64,000 bases of DNA from Catenovulum agarivorans YM01. Lineage in GTDB: Bacteria; Pseudomonadota; Gammaproteobacteria; Enterobacterales; Alteromonadaceae. This document shows positions 1-11,313 of the stretch, piece after piece; the first letter of the stretch is position 1; each line of letters opens with the position of its first letter. The stretch spans positions 1-64,000 of the forward strand of contig NZ_JH767537.1 in assembly GCF_000281085.1 (NCBI RefSeq). The letters are read 5' to 3'. Below the pieces are notes generated by a model. It ran no database searches. It saw only the letters and a program-made list of their open reading frames with translations, and was not told where the DNA came from. The position numbers and the translations under genes were made by a program.

Positions 1-293
1 TTTTAATCAATCAAATTACTTGCAAACGGAGTGGGTCCATATATGGCTTGCAGCGATTTTGCAAAAAATATTTCAACCAGCTTGACCTTCAATGGCACTT
101 TAGCTGCAGCGATCGTGGGCATAATGCACAAAACTTGCAGCAACTTTTCTACACTTGCTCTTAATCGACAATTCCAAAAGGCACTTCAAAAAATCCGATT
201 AATCCAATCTGTTTTTCCCGCTCCATCTTAGTGCAATCTCCGACTTATACTGTAAAAAGTTTCCACAACACAACAGACTAGAAGGATTAACTC
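1..293. other. Upstream region of katG
   Basis: No gene is supported in the first 293 bases. A 66-codon open frame at 31-231 lacks a ribosome binding site and has no recognisable composition or motif. The last 15 bases carry the katG ribosome binding site, AAGGA at about 282-286. I see no convincing OxyR or Fur box by eye. Confidence 0.5.
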
Positions 294-2507
294 ATGTTAA
301 AAAAAGCACTTCCGATAATGACTGCGGTTGCATTTGCTGTTTCATCAGCAACAGCAATGGCAGGTACAGACACCAAAACAAATAAATTCTGGTGGCCGGA
401 GCAATTAGACCTTACCCAACTTCGCGCACACGGCGTGGAATCAAATCCATACGGCGACAACTTCAACTATGCAGAAGCATTTGAAGCACTTGATTTAGAC
501 GCAGTAAAAGCAGATATCCGCAAAGTTCTAACCACATCACAAGATTGGTGGCCAGCTGATTATGGTCACTACGGTCCATTCTTTATTCGTATGGCATGGC
601 ACGCAGCGGGTACATACCGCGTACATGACGGCCGCGGTGGTTCTGGCGGTGGTCAAATGCGTTTCGATCCACTAAACAGCTGGCCAGACAATGCTAACTT
701 AGACAAAGCACGTCGTTTATTATGGCCTATCAAACAAAAATACGGCCGTGATATTTCATGGGCTGATTTAATGGCTTTAACCGGTAACGTAGCACTTGAA
801 GACATGGGCTTTACAACTTTCGGTTTTGCCGGTGGTCGTGAAGACGACTGGGAACCTGACAACGTTTATTGGGGCCCAGAAAAAGCCATGTTAAAAGACG
901 AGCGTCGTGACGGCAAAGGTGGCTTAAAAGGTCCATTAGCGGCAGTTGAAATGGGTTTAATTTACGTAAATCCAGAAGGCCCACATGGCAACCCTGATCC
1001 ACTATTAGCAGCACAAGACATTCGTATGTCATTTGGTCGTATGGCGATGAACGACGAAGAAATCGTTGCGTTAATTGCTGGTGGTCACACTTTTGGTAAA
1101 GCACACGGTGCAAAAAAACCTTCAGATTGTACAGGTAAAGAGCCTGCTGCAGCGGCAATTGAAGAGCAAGGTTTTGGTTGGAAAAACAAATGTGGTAAAG
1201 GCCATTCTGAAGACACTATTACCAGTGGTTTAGAAGGTGCTTGGACAGTTTCCCCAACTCAGTGGACTTCTAACTACTTAGATAACTTATTTGGTTTTAA
1301 CTGGGTACAAACTCGTAGCCCAGCTGGTGCAATCCAATGGATCCCAGACAACAAAGCGGCGGCAAATTTAGTACCTGATGCACATATTCCTGGTAAACGC
1401 CATGCGCCAATTATGTTTACCACTGACTTGGCATTAAAAGAAGATCCTGCATTCCGTAAAATTGCAGAAAGCTTCCATAAAGATCCGAAAAAATACGAAC
1501 TTGCTTTTGCTAAAGCTTGGTTCAAATTAAACCACAGAGATTTAGGTCCGCGTGCACGTTATTTGGGTAAAGAAATTCCACAAGAAGTACTAAAGTGGCA
1601 AGACTATATCCCTGAAGTTGACCACAAGTTAGTTGACGCAAAAGACGTTAAACATCTTAAAGCTGAAATTTTAGACTCTGGTTTAACTGTATCTGAGTTA
1701 GTTCGTGTTGCCTGGGCGTCTGCAGCAAGTTACCGTGGTACAGATATGCGTGGTGGTGCAAATGGTGCACGTGTTGCTTTAGCGCCACAAAAAGATTGGG
1801 CTGTGAACAATCCAAAAGAATTGGCGAAAGTTTTAAACAAACTTGAGAAAATTCAACAGCAGTTCAACCGTAAAGCACGTGGTGGCAAAAAGATTTCTTT
1901 AGCTGACACTATCGTATTAGCGGGTGCAGCGGCAATTGAAAAATCAGGGAAAGATGCTGGATATTCAATTGAAGTACCATTTAAGCCTGGCCGTATGGAT
2001 GCTTCACAAGAGATGACTGACATAGAGTCTTTCAACTATCTTGAGCTAAAAGCTGACGGTTTCCGCAACTACTTTGCTGGTGGCAACTACAAAGGGCCAA
2101 CTGAAATGTTAGTTGAGCGTGCTGATTTACTTGATTTATCTGTACCTGAAATGACAGCTTTATTAGGTGGTATGCGCGTATTAAACGCTAACTTTGAACA
2201 AAGCCAACACGGTGTATTCACAGCTAAACCAGGTACTTTAACTAACGACTTCTTTGTAAACTTATTAGATATGTCTACTAAGTGGAGCAAGTCAGATAAA
2301 GATGCAGGTGTTTACGAAGGTCGTGATCGCCAAACTGGTAAATTAAAGTGGACTGCAACGCCAGTTGACTTAATTTTCGGTTCAAACTCTGAATTACGTG
2401 CCATTGCTGAAGTTTATGCATCTGAAGATGCGAAAAACAAATTTGTTCAAGACTTCGTAAGCGCTTGGACAAAAGTAATGACCAACGATAGGTTCGATTT
2501 GAAATAA
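294..2507 (+). CDS. katG: Catalase-peroxidase with signal peptide (KatG)
   Basis: Bifunctional haem catalase-peroxidase that removes hydrogen peroxide. The 737-residue length fits the two-domain family. The distal haem residues Arg99, Trp102 and His103 lie in an RMAWH motif, the proximal His265 in GGHTFG, and Trp102, Tyr224 and Met250 reproduce the spacing of the Trp-Tyr-Met adduct of M. tuberculosis KatG (107, 229, 255, with proximal His270), shifted by five. Residues 1-24 form a clear Sec signal peptide (Lys-Lys, hydrophobic core, then Ala-Met-Ala-Gly), so the enzyme is predicted to be periplasmic, as for the KatP/KatG2-type branch. AAGGA about 8 bases before the ATG supports this start. 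The gene appears monocistronic, ending in a terminator hairpin. Confidence 0.97.
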   Translation: MLKKALPIMTAVAFAVSSATAMAGTDTKTNKFWWPEQLDLTQLRAHGVESNPYGDNFNYAEAFEALDLDAVKADIRKVLTTSQDWWPADYGHYGPFFIRMAWHAAGTYRVHDGRGGSGGGQMRFDPLNSWPDNANLDKARRLLWPIKQKYGRDISWADLMALTGNVALEDMGFTTFGFAGGREDDWEPDNVYWGPEKAMLKDERRDGKGGLKGPLAAVEMGLIYVNPEGPHGNPDPLLAAQDIRMSFGRMAMNDEEIVALIAGGHTFGKAHGAKKPSDCTGKEPAAAAIEEQGFGWKNKCGKGHSEDTITSGLEGAWTVSPTQWTSNYLDNLFGFNWVQTRSPAGAIQWIPDNKAAANLVPDAHIPGKRHAPIMFTTDLALKEDPAFRKIAESFHKDPKKYELAFAKAWFKLNHRDLGPRARYLGKEIPQEVLKWQDYIPEVDHKLVDAKDVKHLKAEILDSGLTVSELVRVAWASAASYRGTDMRGGANGARVALAPQKDWAVNNPKELAKVLNKLEKIQQQFNRKARGGKKISLADTIVLAGAAAIEKSGKDAGYSIEVPFKPGRMDASQEMTDIESFNYLELKADGFRNYFAGGNYKGPTEMLVERADLLDLSVPEMTALLGGMRVLNANFEQSQHGVFTAKPGTLTNDFFVNLLDMSTKWSKSDKDAGVYEGRDRQTGKLKWTATPVDLIFGSNSELRAIAEVYASEDAKNKFVQDFVSAWTKVMTNDRFDLK

Positions 2508-2513
2508 TCATCT

Positions 2514-2542
2514 TCAAGGGCTGTAAGTTACAGCCCTTTTCG
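2514..2542 (+). terminator. Rho-independent terminator of katG
   Basis: AAGGGCTGTAA, a short loop and the complementary TTACAGCCCTT followed by a T-rich tail start 7 bases after the katG stop. Confidence 0.85.
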
Positions 2543-2709
2543 TTTGTAAGCTTTCACTTCTAGATATACAGAAATAACTGTACACAAATCAATACAGAGC
2601 TATTCTCAAGCGCTTCAATATCAGCTGTCAGCAATGGAATTATCTTAAATGACCAGCTATCTTTTATAAACGACTTACTGCTAAATCATATGTATTGGTT
2701 AGCCCTAAC

Positions 2710-4806
2710 ATGAACTATGATCCATCGTTGTTAATAACACCGCATTATTTCATCAAGGATCTGATAGACATAAAAAAACTAACCGAATTGTTAGAAAAGT
2801 ATTCGCTCGCCACCGGTATGGCGACAGCTTTGCTAGATTTAGACGGCAATGTATTGATCGCGACTAATTGGCAAGACTCCTGTACTAAATTTCATCGTAA
2901 AAATGCAACAACTTGCGCGAACTGCCTAGAAAGCGACACAATTTTAGCCGGTCAACTTGCCGCTGGTGAAAGTTATAATGTATATCGCTGCAAAAACGGT
3001 TTGGTTGACGTAGCGACCCCAGTAAAAATTGGCGAACAACATGTCGCCAATTTATTTACTGGGCAATTTTTCTTCGAACCACCCGATATCGATTTTTTCA
3101 GGCAAAGAGCTCAACAACTAGGTTTTGATGAACAAGCATATATCGAAGCAATTGAACGTGTGCCTGTGTATTCTGAAGAAAAAATAAAATCCCATTTCGA
3201 CTTTTTGGTGACCTTGGCACAAACGATTGCCGAGATGGGCGCGGCAACCATTAGGATGGAACAGCTCAACCAACAAATTCTCAAACACAACCAGAGTTTG
3301 ACCAACTCATTTACAGACTTTATTGAGATAGCACCTGTTGGCGTCTTTAAAATGAATGCAAGTAACGGCAAATTTACCTTAGTAAACGACCAGTTCGCCA
3401 AACTATTGAGCCTAAAAAAAGAACAGCTCATTGGCAAAGACTTGTTGCCTTATATTAACCAACAAACCCACGACCAATTAAAACAACAATTGACGCTGTT
3501 AAATACAACCAACTTTTTTGGTCCACTTGAATTAGAGCTGCACCTTGCAAATAACCAAAACAAGGTCGTGTTACTACACGGAATATTAACCCAAGAACAA
3601 AGTGGCCAACGAATTATCTGGACAATTGTTCAAGATATTACAGATATCAAAGAGTTAGAGTTCAATTTACGTGAAGCCAAAACTAAAGCGGAAGACGCCA
3701 ATAGAGCAAAAAGCGACTTTTTGGCCAATATGAGTCACGAAATCAGAACGCCTATGAATGCCATTTTTGGCACCTTACAAACTCTGCAAATAACCACAAC
3801 CACAGTAGACGAAAAAAAATTGGTCGACCAAGCTTTATATTCGGCACGCTCGCTATTAACCATAATCAATGACATTCTCGATTATTCAAAAATTGAAGCA
3901 CATAAATTGAGTTTGGAACAAATTCCAATACTACTCGAACAAGTGCTGAACTCCATTTGTTCAGATCTACAACCGATAGCGAGTGCAAAAAAACTCGACT
4001 TGACCTTAAATATTGCTGATGACTTCGAAGATGGCTGGGTCGGAGACCCTGTGCGTATCCGACAAATTATCCTTAATCTTGCAGCGAATGCAGTTAAATT
4101 TACCAAACAAGGTTATGTGGTCATCTCCCTTAAAAAGAATAACCAATCACAGATAGAAATCAGTGTGCAAGATACAGGTATAGGTATGAGTAAAAAGGGA
4201 TTAGCCGCCTTGTATGCAAGATTTGAACAAGCAGATAGCTCTACAACCAGACAATACGGTGGCACTGGACTCGGAATGTCTATCAGTAAAAACTTAGTTG
4301 ACTTAATGCAAGGCAAAATCCAAGTTCAAAGCACACCCAACGTCGGTAGCTGTTTTATCGTTACTTTACCACTGGAAAAAGCCAACAGAAAACAAATTGT
4401 CAGTTCAGCAAAAACAGCGATAAAACCACCGAACCTCATTGGCAAACATGTGTTGATTGCCGAGGATAACGAAATAAATCAATCAGTTATTCAGTGCCTA
4501 TTAAAGCCAACTAAAGCAACTTGTTATTTTGCTTCCGACGGCTTCCAAGCGATCAGAATGTTTAAACAAATTAAACCTGATCTAGTTTTAATGGATATCA
4601 GAATGCCCAATATGGATGGTGTGCAAGCTTGCTTACATATAAAATCAATATCCACAGATACACCTGTGATAGCTTTAACCGCCAATGTAATGAAAGAAGA
4701 TATTTTGACCTATCGTCAAACAGGTTTTGACCACCATATTGGCAAACCAATTGAACTTTCAGAGTTTTATTGCGTTTTATCAACCTATACCCATATGAGT
4801 CACTGA
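2710..4806 (+). CDS. Hybrid sensor histidine kinase (PocR-PAS-HisKA-HATPase-REC)
   Basis: Cytoplasmic hybrid kinase of about 698 residues with no membrane segment. The first ~165 residues match the PocR sensory domain, with a Cys-rich patch (TTCANC) that may bind a ligand or metal. A PAS domain follows (about 200-320), then HisKA with the phospho-acceptor His343 in SHEIRTP, an HATPase domain with N box and the DTGIGM and GGTGLGM boxes, and a C-terminal receiver domain with Asp629 in MDIRMP and Lys in GKPIE. The open frame extends to a TTG at 2695; I prefer the ATG at 2710. No separate response regulator is adjacent, so output probably passes to a phosphotransfer protein encoded elsewhere. The signal is unknown; PocR domains are linked to small organic ligands in other proteins. 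Confidence 0.93.
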   Translation: MNYDPSLLITPHYFIKDLIDIKKLTELLEKYSLATGMATALLDLDGNVLIATNWQDSCTKFHRKNATTCANCLESDTILAGQLAAGESYNVYRCKNGLVDVATPVKIGEQHVANLFTGQFFFEPPDIDFFRQRAQQLGFDEQAYIEAIERVPVYSEEKIKSHFDFLVTLAQTIAEMGAATIRMEQLNQQILKHNQSLTNSFTDFIEIAPVGVFKMNASNGKFTLVNDQFAKLLSLKKEQLIGKDLLPYINQQTHDQLKQQLTLLNTTNFFGPLELELHLANNQNKVVLLHGILTQEQSGQRIIWTIVQDITDIKELEFNLREAKTKAEDANRAKSDFLANMSHEIRTPMNAIFGTLQTLQITTTTVDEKKLVDQALYSARSLLTIINDILDYSKIEAHKLSLEQIPILLEQVLNSICSDLQPIASAKKLDLTLNIADDFEDGWVGDPVRIRQIILNLAANAVKFTKQGYVVISLKKNNQSQIEISVQDTGIGMSKKGLAALYARFEQADSSTTRQYGGTGLGMSISKNLVDLMQGKIQVQSTPNVGSCFIVTLPLEKANRKQIVSSAKTAIKPPNLIGKHVLIAEDNEINQSVIQCLLKPTKATCYFASDGFQAIRMFKQIKPDLVLMDIRMPNMDGVQACLHIKSISTDTPVIALTANVMKEDILTYRQTGFDHHIGKPIELSEFYCVLSTYTHMSH

Positions 4807-4873
4807 CTTCGACTATTGCTAACCAATCTGTAGTTTGTTAGTTTGCATAACAAATTTTCAGACAGTTACCTTA

Positions 4874-7800
4874 ATGCAAATCAGCTATCCAATTGCCATT
4901 TCAGCCAATACAACAAATGAAATCGAAGCGCTTTATCAAACCTATTTACAGCTGCCGCTTAAACTTCAATGCATTGTTAAACTGTTTGCAGTTGTACATA
5001 AACCAATTGGCCAAACTAAAATCGCTGAGTTGATTAAACTCGCGTCTGCATACAGTGTGTTCAATTTGGATAAAAAGCTGACTGGCATTAGCGCCGAAGA
5101 AAAAAAGTTTCTAGTCGAACAACAATTGCTGCAAGTACAGCCAGATGGGGTGATTTTAAATAGGTTGTTGTGCGGCAAGTTAATGGCCGAATGCATTCAG
5201 CAAAACCTGTTTCATCAGTTGATTAATTTAGCCGAGCAAGTTGTGCCTGTGGTTAATCCTTTTGCTTGGCAACCCGTATTAAAAGACCAACAAAGGTTAG
5301 TGCGCGATTTTTTCTATCTAGGTGAAATTGCCAACGTCAGTAAAATTTTAGACTTCAATGCCAACCCACAAGAAGTCAATTATTCGCTGAATCAGGTGTT
5401 GATTGAATTATTATTTATTCCGTTTGAGTTAGATAAAATACTCGCATTGGCGGATGACCTGCAGTACCAAGCGTTTGCCACTGTGTTTGATAGCCATTTA
5501 CAACATGGTTTTGCGCTAAACTACCCTATCAGCTTGGCTGAGCAGGTTTTGCAGCATAATCCGAACAATCAAAATTTAAACTATTTATTGGCCGAACACT
5601 ATTTATATCAAGGTCAATTAGAGCAAGTAGCTAAGTTGGTAAATACTGACGACACTAGCTGTTACGCTTTACAAATTAATGCCACTTTGGCCTTTTTAAT
5701 CGGTGATTTTGTCCCAGCTGAAACTTTATTCAGCCAAGCGATTAAAGCGAAAAACAAATTTAGCCGCCGCAAAAATCAGTATATAGCTGGTATTTTTGGT
5801 GTCTTTTATAAACTGTGTTTAACCATATTGGCCAACAAACAATCAGCTGATTATTTTGGCACTGCGCTTGAGCAAATTAAGTTTGAACAAACCGATAAAA
5901 AGCGCCAGCCATTACCAGCTGATTTATCTGCTTGTTTGCAACCAGGCATATTTGCTTTGGCCAATGCAACTGAATATCAAAATAGTGCCGCAGCAATGAG
6001 CAACTTGCTTGACTTGCACCCGGGATTTTATCATCTAGCAAAAATTATCGACTTATTATTGCGCTGTTGGGTTAACGGCGAAATGAACCGTTTTGAATTA
6101 AAAAGCATTCAAGATGCCAACAACTTTTTTAGCAACAGTGGTTTTGGCTTATTTAGCCAACTTGCCGAGCAGTTATTAAGCACACCAAACAGCAGCGACT
6201 TGTACTTTTTCCCAGATGCAGTTAAACCCAAAGCTCAGTGGGATATAGCGCTAGAAAAACTGCAAGCGTTAGCAGGCAAACAAACCAGCGAGCAAACAAA
6301 CACTGAGAATAAATCAAGTAATGAAGCACGACTTATTTGGGAGCTGCATATTTCGCGCTACCAAGTTGAGCTAAAACCGCGTGAACAAAAACTCAATAAA
6401 ACTGGCTGGAGCAAAGGCCGCGCAGTTGCGCTAAAAAAACTTGCAGAAACACCTGAAGCTTACCCGTATTTAACTGAGCAAGATTTGCAAATTTGCCAGA
6501 AAATACAAGCGTATGACACTTGGAATAGATACGGCACAGTGCAATTTGAACTAGAAGGTTTAGATGCACTTGTTGCAGCGGTTGGCGCTGAGAATATTTA
6601 TTTGGCCGATGATTTATCCGCACCAATTGAACTTGAACAAAAAGAGCCTGAGTTATTAATTAGCCAGCAAGACGATCAACTGTGTTTAAGCATTGCCGAT
6701 TTACCACAATTTAATGGTGATAAAAACAAAGCCTTTTCGCTTAAACAAATTAAACCTGAGGTCTATTGTTTAACTGTATTTAGCCCAACCCACCTGCAAG
6801 TTGCTGAAATAATTGGCGAAGGTGGTTTGTTAATTCCGGTTAAAGCCAAAGAAAAAGTGCTCACCAGTATTCGCGCTATTGCACCGCTACTCAATATTCA
6901 ATCGGATTTAACTGAGCTAAATACAGGGTTAAGCAGTTTTGAGTGTGACAAACATCTAGTTATTAATATTCAACCTTTCCAACAAGGTTTAGAGTTTGAT
7001 TGTGTGATCATGCCTTTTGGCGAAGATGGCCCTGCCCTACAACCTGCGGTTGGTAGTGCCAATATCACTACAGAAATAAACGGCAAACGCATAGCTACTC
7101 AACGAAATTTAATTCGTGAACAAGAGTTATTAGATAAATTAGACCAAGCTTGCTCAAGCTTTTTAGCAATGGCTGATACCAAACTAATGTTGGCTGAGCC
7201 GCAAGATGCACTAGCAACACTTGAGCAGCTTGAACAATTAGTGAAACAACCACTTGCTGATTTGCCGATAAAATTGCGCTGGCCAAAAGGTAAAAAACTC
7301 ACATTAAGCCAACAGCTGACTAGTGAGCATATGCAACTGGCAGTCAATAAAAAGAATGAATGGTTTGAAATTGCTGGCGAGCTAAAAGTAAATGACGAAC
7401 AAGTTATTGAACTGAAAAAATTACTGCAATTAGTCAGCTCAAGCAATGGACGTTTTATCGAATTAGACCAAGAACAAGTATTAGTGCTGTCGGAAGATTT
7501 ACGCCGCCGCGTGCAAACTTTGGCGCACAGCACAGACGATGGCAAATTCCATCCACTCGCCAGTTTACAAGTGGCCGAAGCCACCCAAGGGATGCGCTTA
7601 AAAACCTTGCACGCGTGGGAAACTCAAACTGAAAAAATGTATCAAGCGAATAAAATTGAGCCACAAGTGCCAAGCACATTACAAGCTGAATTGCGTGACT
7701 ATCAATTAACAGGTTTTGATTGGGCCTGCCGCTTAGCCCATTGGGGCGCTGGTGCTTGTTTAGCCGATGACATGGGTTTAGGTAAAACTCTACAAGCTTT

Positions 7801-9097
7801 AGCTGTGTTATTGTCACGCGCAGCTCAGGGGCCAAGTTTAGTGATAGCGCCAACTTCTGTGTGTTTTAACTGGCAACAAGAAGTGGCTAAGTTTGCCCCT
7901 ACACTAAAGGTTAAATTATTTGCAGATCATTCAGGTGATGAACAAAGAACTGAGCTATTAAACAATTTAGCTGAGTTTGATTTAGTGATTATCAGTTATG
8001 GATTATTGCAGCGTGAAAGCGACAAACTCGCGGCAATTAATTGGCAAACTATAGTCGCTGACGAAGCGCAAGCGTTGAAAAACCCGCTAGCCAAACGCAG
8101 CAAAGCCGCTTTTCAGTTAAAAGCCCAGTTTAAAATGATCACTACAGGCACACCAATTGAAAACGACTTAACCGAACTTTGGAGTTTATTTAAGTTTGTA
8201 AACCCAGGTTTACTCGGTAATTTAAAAGAATTTGGCCGCAGGTTTATTCAGCCAATCGCCAATGCAAAAGAAGATAAACTCGCCGCACATAAAGCAAGGC
8301 AAAGTTTAAAAACCTTAATCGCGCCGTTTATTTTACGCCGGATGAAAAACCAAGTTTTGACCGAATTGCCACCACGTACCGACATCAACCTGGCCGTTGA
8401 ACTTTCCAGCGATGAACAAAATTTTTATGAGGCGCTGCGCCTAACCGCAATTGATAATATCAGCCAAGCATCACTTAACAGCAACGCAGGTGAACATAGA
8501 ATAAAAATGCTCGCCGAATTAACTAAACTGCGCCAAGCCTGCTGCAACCCAAAACTTGTGATGGCTGAAAGCTCGATCCCTAGTGCAAAATTAGCAGCAC
8601 TAGATGAACTGCTAGATGAACTTAAACAAAACAAACATAAAGCACTGATATTCAGCCAGTTTGTTGGCCATTTACAGCTGATAAAACAGCACATAGAAAA
8701 CAAAGGTTTAAGTTATCAATATTTAGATGGTTCGACGCCACAAAAACAACGCCAGCAAGCGGTGAATAATTTTCAAAATGGCGAAGGTGATGTATTTTTA
8801 ATTAGCTTAAAAGCAGGTGGCTCTGGACTTAATTTAACTGCGGCTGATTATGTTATTCATATGGATCCTTGGTGGAACCCAGCAGTTGAAGAACAAGCAT
8901 CCGACCGCGCGTATAGATTAGGCCAACAAAGACCTGTGACTATCTACAGGTTAATTGCTAAAAACACCATTGAAGAAAAAATTGTCGCGCTGCATCAAAA
9001 CAAACGCGACTTGGCGGATAAGTTATTGGCAGGCAATGAACAAGCTATGCCGCTATCAGTTGAAGATATGTTAGTCATGCTCAAAGAGACTTTTTAG
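4874..9097 (+). CDS. SNF2-family DEAD/DEAH-like helicase
   Basis: Large ATP-dependent DNA translocase of about 1407 residues. The C-terminal ~500 residues hold the SNF2 core: Walker A in ADDMGLGKT (Lys about 971), motif II DEAQ, motif III TTGTPIEN, and the helicase C-terminal half with SLKAGGSGLNLTAADYVIH and ASDRAYRLGQ. The N-terminal ~850 residues are helix-rich and Leu/Gln-rich, without a motif I recognise; bacterial SNF2 proteins often carry such long variable N-termini. The open frame reaches back to a TTG at 4835, but the ATG at 4874 is the more natural start. The cellular role of this bacterial subgroup (repair, transcription or defence) cannot be told from sequence. It is distinct from the RapA gene at the right end of the window. 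Confidence 0.92.
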   Translation: MQISYPIAISANTTNEIEALYQTYLQLPLKLQCIVKLFAVVHKPIGQTKIAELIKLASAYSVFNLDKKLTGISAEEKKFLVEQQLLQVQPDGVILNRLLCGKLMAECIQQNLFHQLINLAEQVVPVVNPFAWQPVLKDQQRLVRDFFYLGEIANVSKILDFNANPQEVNYSLNQVLIELLFIPFELDKILALADDLQYQAFATVFDSHLQHGFALNYPISLAEQVLQHNPNNQNLNYLLAEHYLYQGQLEQVAKLVNTDDTSCYALQINATLAFLIGDFVPAETLFSQAIKAKNKFSRRKNQYIAGIFGVFYKLCLTILANKQSADYFGTALEQIKFEQTDKKRQPLPADLSACLQPGIFALANATEYQNSAAAMSNLLDLHPGFYHLAKIIDLLLRCWVNGEMNRFELKSIQDANNFFSNSGFGLFSQLAEQLLSTPNSSDLYFFPDAVKPKAQWDIALEKLQALAGKQTSEQTNTENKSSNEARLIWELHISRYQVELKPREQKLNKTGWSKGRAVALKKLAETPEAYPYLTEQDLQICQKIQAYDTWNRYGTVQFELEGLDALVAAVGAENIYLADDLSAPIELEQKEPELLISQQDDQLCLSIADLPQFNGDKNKAFSLKQIKPEVYCLTVFSPTHLQVAEIIGEGGLLIPVKAKEKVLTSIRAIAPLLNIQSDLTELNTGLSSFECDKHLVINIQPFQQGLEFDCVIMPFGEDGPALQPAVGSANITTEINGKRIATQRNLIREQELLDKLDQACSSFLAMADTKLMLAEPQDALATLEQLEQLVKQPLADLPIKLRWPKGKKLTLSQQLTSEHMQLAVNKKNEWFEIAGELKVNDEQVIELKKLLQLVSSSNGRFIELDQEQVLVLSEDLRRRVQTLAHSTDDGKFHPLASLQVAEATQGMRLKTLHAWETQTEKMYQANKIEPQVPSTLQAELRDYQLTGFDWACRLAHWGAGACLADDMGLGKTLQALAVLLSRAAQGPSLVIAPTSVCFNWQQEVAKFAPTLKVKLFADHSGDEQRTELLNNLAEFDLVIISYGLLQRESDKLAAINWQTIVADEAQALKNPLAKRSKAAFQLKAQFKMITTGTPIENDLTELWSLFKFVNPGLLGNLKEFGRRFIQPIANAKEDKLAAHKARQSLKTLIAPFILRRMKNQVLTELPPRTDINLAVELSSDEQNFYEALRLTAIDNISQASLNSNAGEHRIKMLAELTKLRQACCNPKLVMAESSIPSAKLAALDELLDELKQNKHKALIFSQFVGHLQLIKQHIENKGLSYQYLDGSTPQKQRQQAVNNFQNGEGDVFLISLKAGGSGLNLTAADYVIHMDPWWNPAVEEQASDRAYRLGQQRPVTIYRLIAKNTIEEKIVALHQNKRDLADKLLAGNEQAMPLSVEDMLVMLKETF

Positions 9098-9132
9098 CCT
9101 TTTATACCCAAGCTACTTAGACAAGGATATTT

Positions 9133-9600
9133 ATGAAAAAAATAATTTTACTCGGCGCACTACTAGGATTAATCAGTGCCTGTTCAGACAAAGAAGTGGG
9201 TGATGTTTCTTTAGGGTTATTCACCACTAAAGATATCAAAATTTCGTCTATGCAAGATCCGCTTGTGCCAGGGGTTACTTGCCATGTTGCTTCTATTGAA
9301 GCTGATTTAAGTTTATCCGACCCAAGCGATAGCTCAATTTCCTGCCGTCAAACTGGTGAAATTACCGCACAAATGCTCAGCAACATAGATAAAAGCAAAT
9401 CTGGCGATGTGGTGTTTAAACAGTCGAAAAGCATCTTTTTCAAAACCATGAAAGTTAGACGTATTTATGATGCTGAAAACCAAACCTTGTTGTATTTAAG
9501 CTACACCACCAAAGAAACCGATGGCAGTTTTAAACATAGTTTATCAACTGTGCCACTGTGGGGCACAGCTGCGTATGTTGAGCCGGTCGCTAAACCTTAA
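9133..9600 (+). CDS. creA: CreA-like lipoprotein
   Basis: A 155-residue exported protein with a lipobox (LISAC, Cys17), so probably a lipoprotein. The body matches the CreA family: VSLGLFTTKDIKI, the conserved PGVTCHV segment, DPSDSSISCRQTG and the C-terminal LSTVPLWG. CreA is a periplasmic protein of unknown function; in E. coli it heads the creABCD locus, which is not present here. It sits 35 bp after the SNF2 gene on the same strand, with AAGGA near 9123-9127 as ribosome binding site. Two internal Cys residues in the CreA motifs may form a disulphide. Confidence 0.85.
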   Translation: MKKIILLGALLGLISACSDKEVGDVSLGLFTTKDIKISSMQDPLVPGVTCHVASIEADLSLSDPSDSSISCRQTGEITAQMLSNIDKSKSGDVVFKQSKSIFFKTMKVRRIYDAENQTLLYLSYTTKETDGSFKHSLSTVPLWGTAAYVEPVAKP

Positions 9601-9607
9601 TCTGATA

Positions 9608-11041
9608 TTAGCTGCCTGCGGGCAGCATATTGGCGTAATTAAGCATTAAATACTCATTTTTACATTCTGTTTTATCCAAGTCAGTAAAGTTATCTGTTTG
9701 AATTTTTATAAGTTTTTCATTTTTTGTAACATGGGCAAACGTAACCAACAACATGCCCAAATTGCATTGAGTTTGCTCTGCTTTAGTTGAGAAAAAATAT
9801 TCACTCGGCTGGTTCAAATCTGTGTTGGCCTTTAATTCAGTAATTAATTCTATTACCCAGGCTGCAGGCTCTAACGATAGAGCGTTGTCAAGATAGTCAG
9901 TTTTGACCACACCCTCTCCTAAATAGGATATGTATTTATGCAAGCCAATATGCACTGAAGAGCAAGGCGCATCTCTATTAAATTTCTTTTTTAGAATTGG
10001 CAAGAACCGATCGCCTTTTTTATACCAGTTCTGCCAAGTATCACCTGTGTCAAATTGAGTAAAATAAGATATATCAGCCAGATGTATTGTAGAATAATAG
10101 CCTGCACAACCCCAACTAGTAGCTAATTTAAAAGTTTGTTTGTGTAAATAAATCGCTTTTTCAGGATTAATAACATTGTTTTTCTTTCCGTAAAATGAAT
10201 AAACAGCAAGTATGTTCATGCACGCGGCATTTTTCATCTCGGCACAATACTCGTAGTACCTATTACTTAGTTGATAATCTTTTAATAACACGCTCGCCAT
10301 ACCAGCCATATCTCGATATCTTTCACTATATGGTCTGGCTTGGTTAACAAATTCTAAGTCGTCAATTGCCAGCATAACTTCTTGTTTATTAACCTCAACG
10401 TCCTGCTCATTAGCAGTTGGCTCTTCAATTTGGTCGGTATTGATGTAGTGTCTTTTAAAGTTTATCGCTTTTAGCCCATAGCCTCGTGCTTCTCGCAAAA
10501 TCTTTAGCGTCTCATTTGACAAGTGGGGGTTATTCTCTAAGTAAGTGGTTATTTGCTGTAGTGCTTCGCTAGACGCCTCTAAGTTTATATCTTCAGCCTT
10601 AACATCATTTGTGTGTGCCTTCAGATATTGCAGTGCCTTATTAACTGTATCCATAGTTACCACAGGCCATGGAAAGCTCAATTTCACCTCAGTTTGCTGA
10701 ATATCATTTGGCGCTGTTACATAAATTCCATTCTGGCAAACGGGTGTGTAGTGCCACTGCTTTATTGCATTTATCGCCGCACTGTCGTACAAACCGGCTG
10801 GTTCTGATTCAAATATTTTAATGTTTTGCGGCCGACCATTTTGATCCACAGAGAATCGAGCCCGTACATAACCAGCTTGATTTGCGTTTGCAGGATAAAT
10901 TGGTTCAACTTTAACGACACTATTCACTGTGTTGGTAGTGAGAGGTTTACCCGAGCGACTAGCGCAATGTTTGTCATATTGAGGCGTATTTACACAGGCA
11001 ATTATAGAAAAGCTAAGCAGCAGTAAAATTATATTTTTCAA
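9608..11041 (-). CDS. Lipoprotein with TonB C-terminal-like domain and helical repeat region
   Basis: A 477-residue protein with signal peptide and lipobox (IIACVN, Cys16). Residues about 38-125 resemble the TonB C-terminal domain (PIYPANANQAGYVRARFSVDQ..., then AINAIKQWHYTP). Such isolated domains occur in many exported proteins and need not bind TonB. The remaining ~330 residues are helical and may contain degenerate TPR/Sel1-like repeats (for example around MKNAACMNILAVYSFYG). The predicted start is a TTG at 11041, chosen because it gives a complete signal peptide. The stop is 8 bp from the CreA-like gene, which runs toward it. Function unknown. Confidence 0.75.
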   Translation of the reverse strand: MKNIILLLLSFSIIACVNTPQYDKHCASRSGKPLTTNTVNSVVKVEPIYPANANQAGYVRARFSVDQNGRPQNIKIFESEPAGLYDSAAINAIKQWHYTPVCQNGIYVTAPNDIQQTEVKLSFPWPVVTMDTVNKALQYLKAHTNDVKAEDINLEASSEALQQITTYLENNPHLSNETLKILREARGYGLKAINFKRHYINTDQIEEPTANEQDVEVNKQEVMLAIDDLEFVNQARPYSERYRDMAGMASVLLKDYQLSNRYYEYCAEMKNAACMNILAVYSFYGKKNNVINPEKAIYLHKQTFKLATSWGCAGYYSTIHLADISYFTQFDTGDTWQNWYKKGDRFLPILKKKFNRDAPCSSVHIGLHKYISYLGEGVVKTDYLDNALSLEPAAWVIELITELKANTDLNQPSEYFFSTKAEQTQCNLGMLLVTFAHVTKNEKLIKIQTDNFTDLDKTECKNEYLMLNYANMLPAGS

Positions 11042-11313
11042 ACGATAGATTCCAAATTATGGCGCTAGGTTTTATTCAGCCTTGAATCAAACCTTATCCA
11101 TTAGCTTAAATTTAAACGTCAAAATAAAACATAATCAATCACAAATAAACAAACTAAAGTTTAAGTGGTGTATGCCAATTATTAGCTTCTATAACTCATA
11201 AAACATCGATTTTTTTATGCACGTGGCCATAAATTGGTGCACCTCGGCGTATGTCGAGCAACAAAAAATCGGTGTATACTTAACCCTGTTATTTCAAGCA
11301 TGTAAGAACTTTT

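Noticed and set aside
31-231. 66-codon plus-strand frame at the left end
   Set aside because: No ribosome site and no recognisable protein features.
7099-7584. Minus-strand open frame of 161 codons inside the SNF2 gene
   Set aside because: Cys/Ser-rich shadow translation with no ribosome site, fully inside a well-supported gene.
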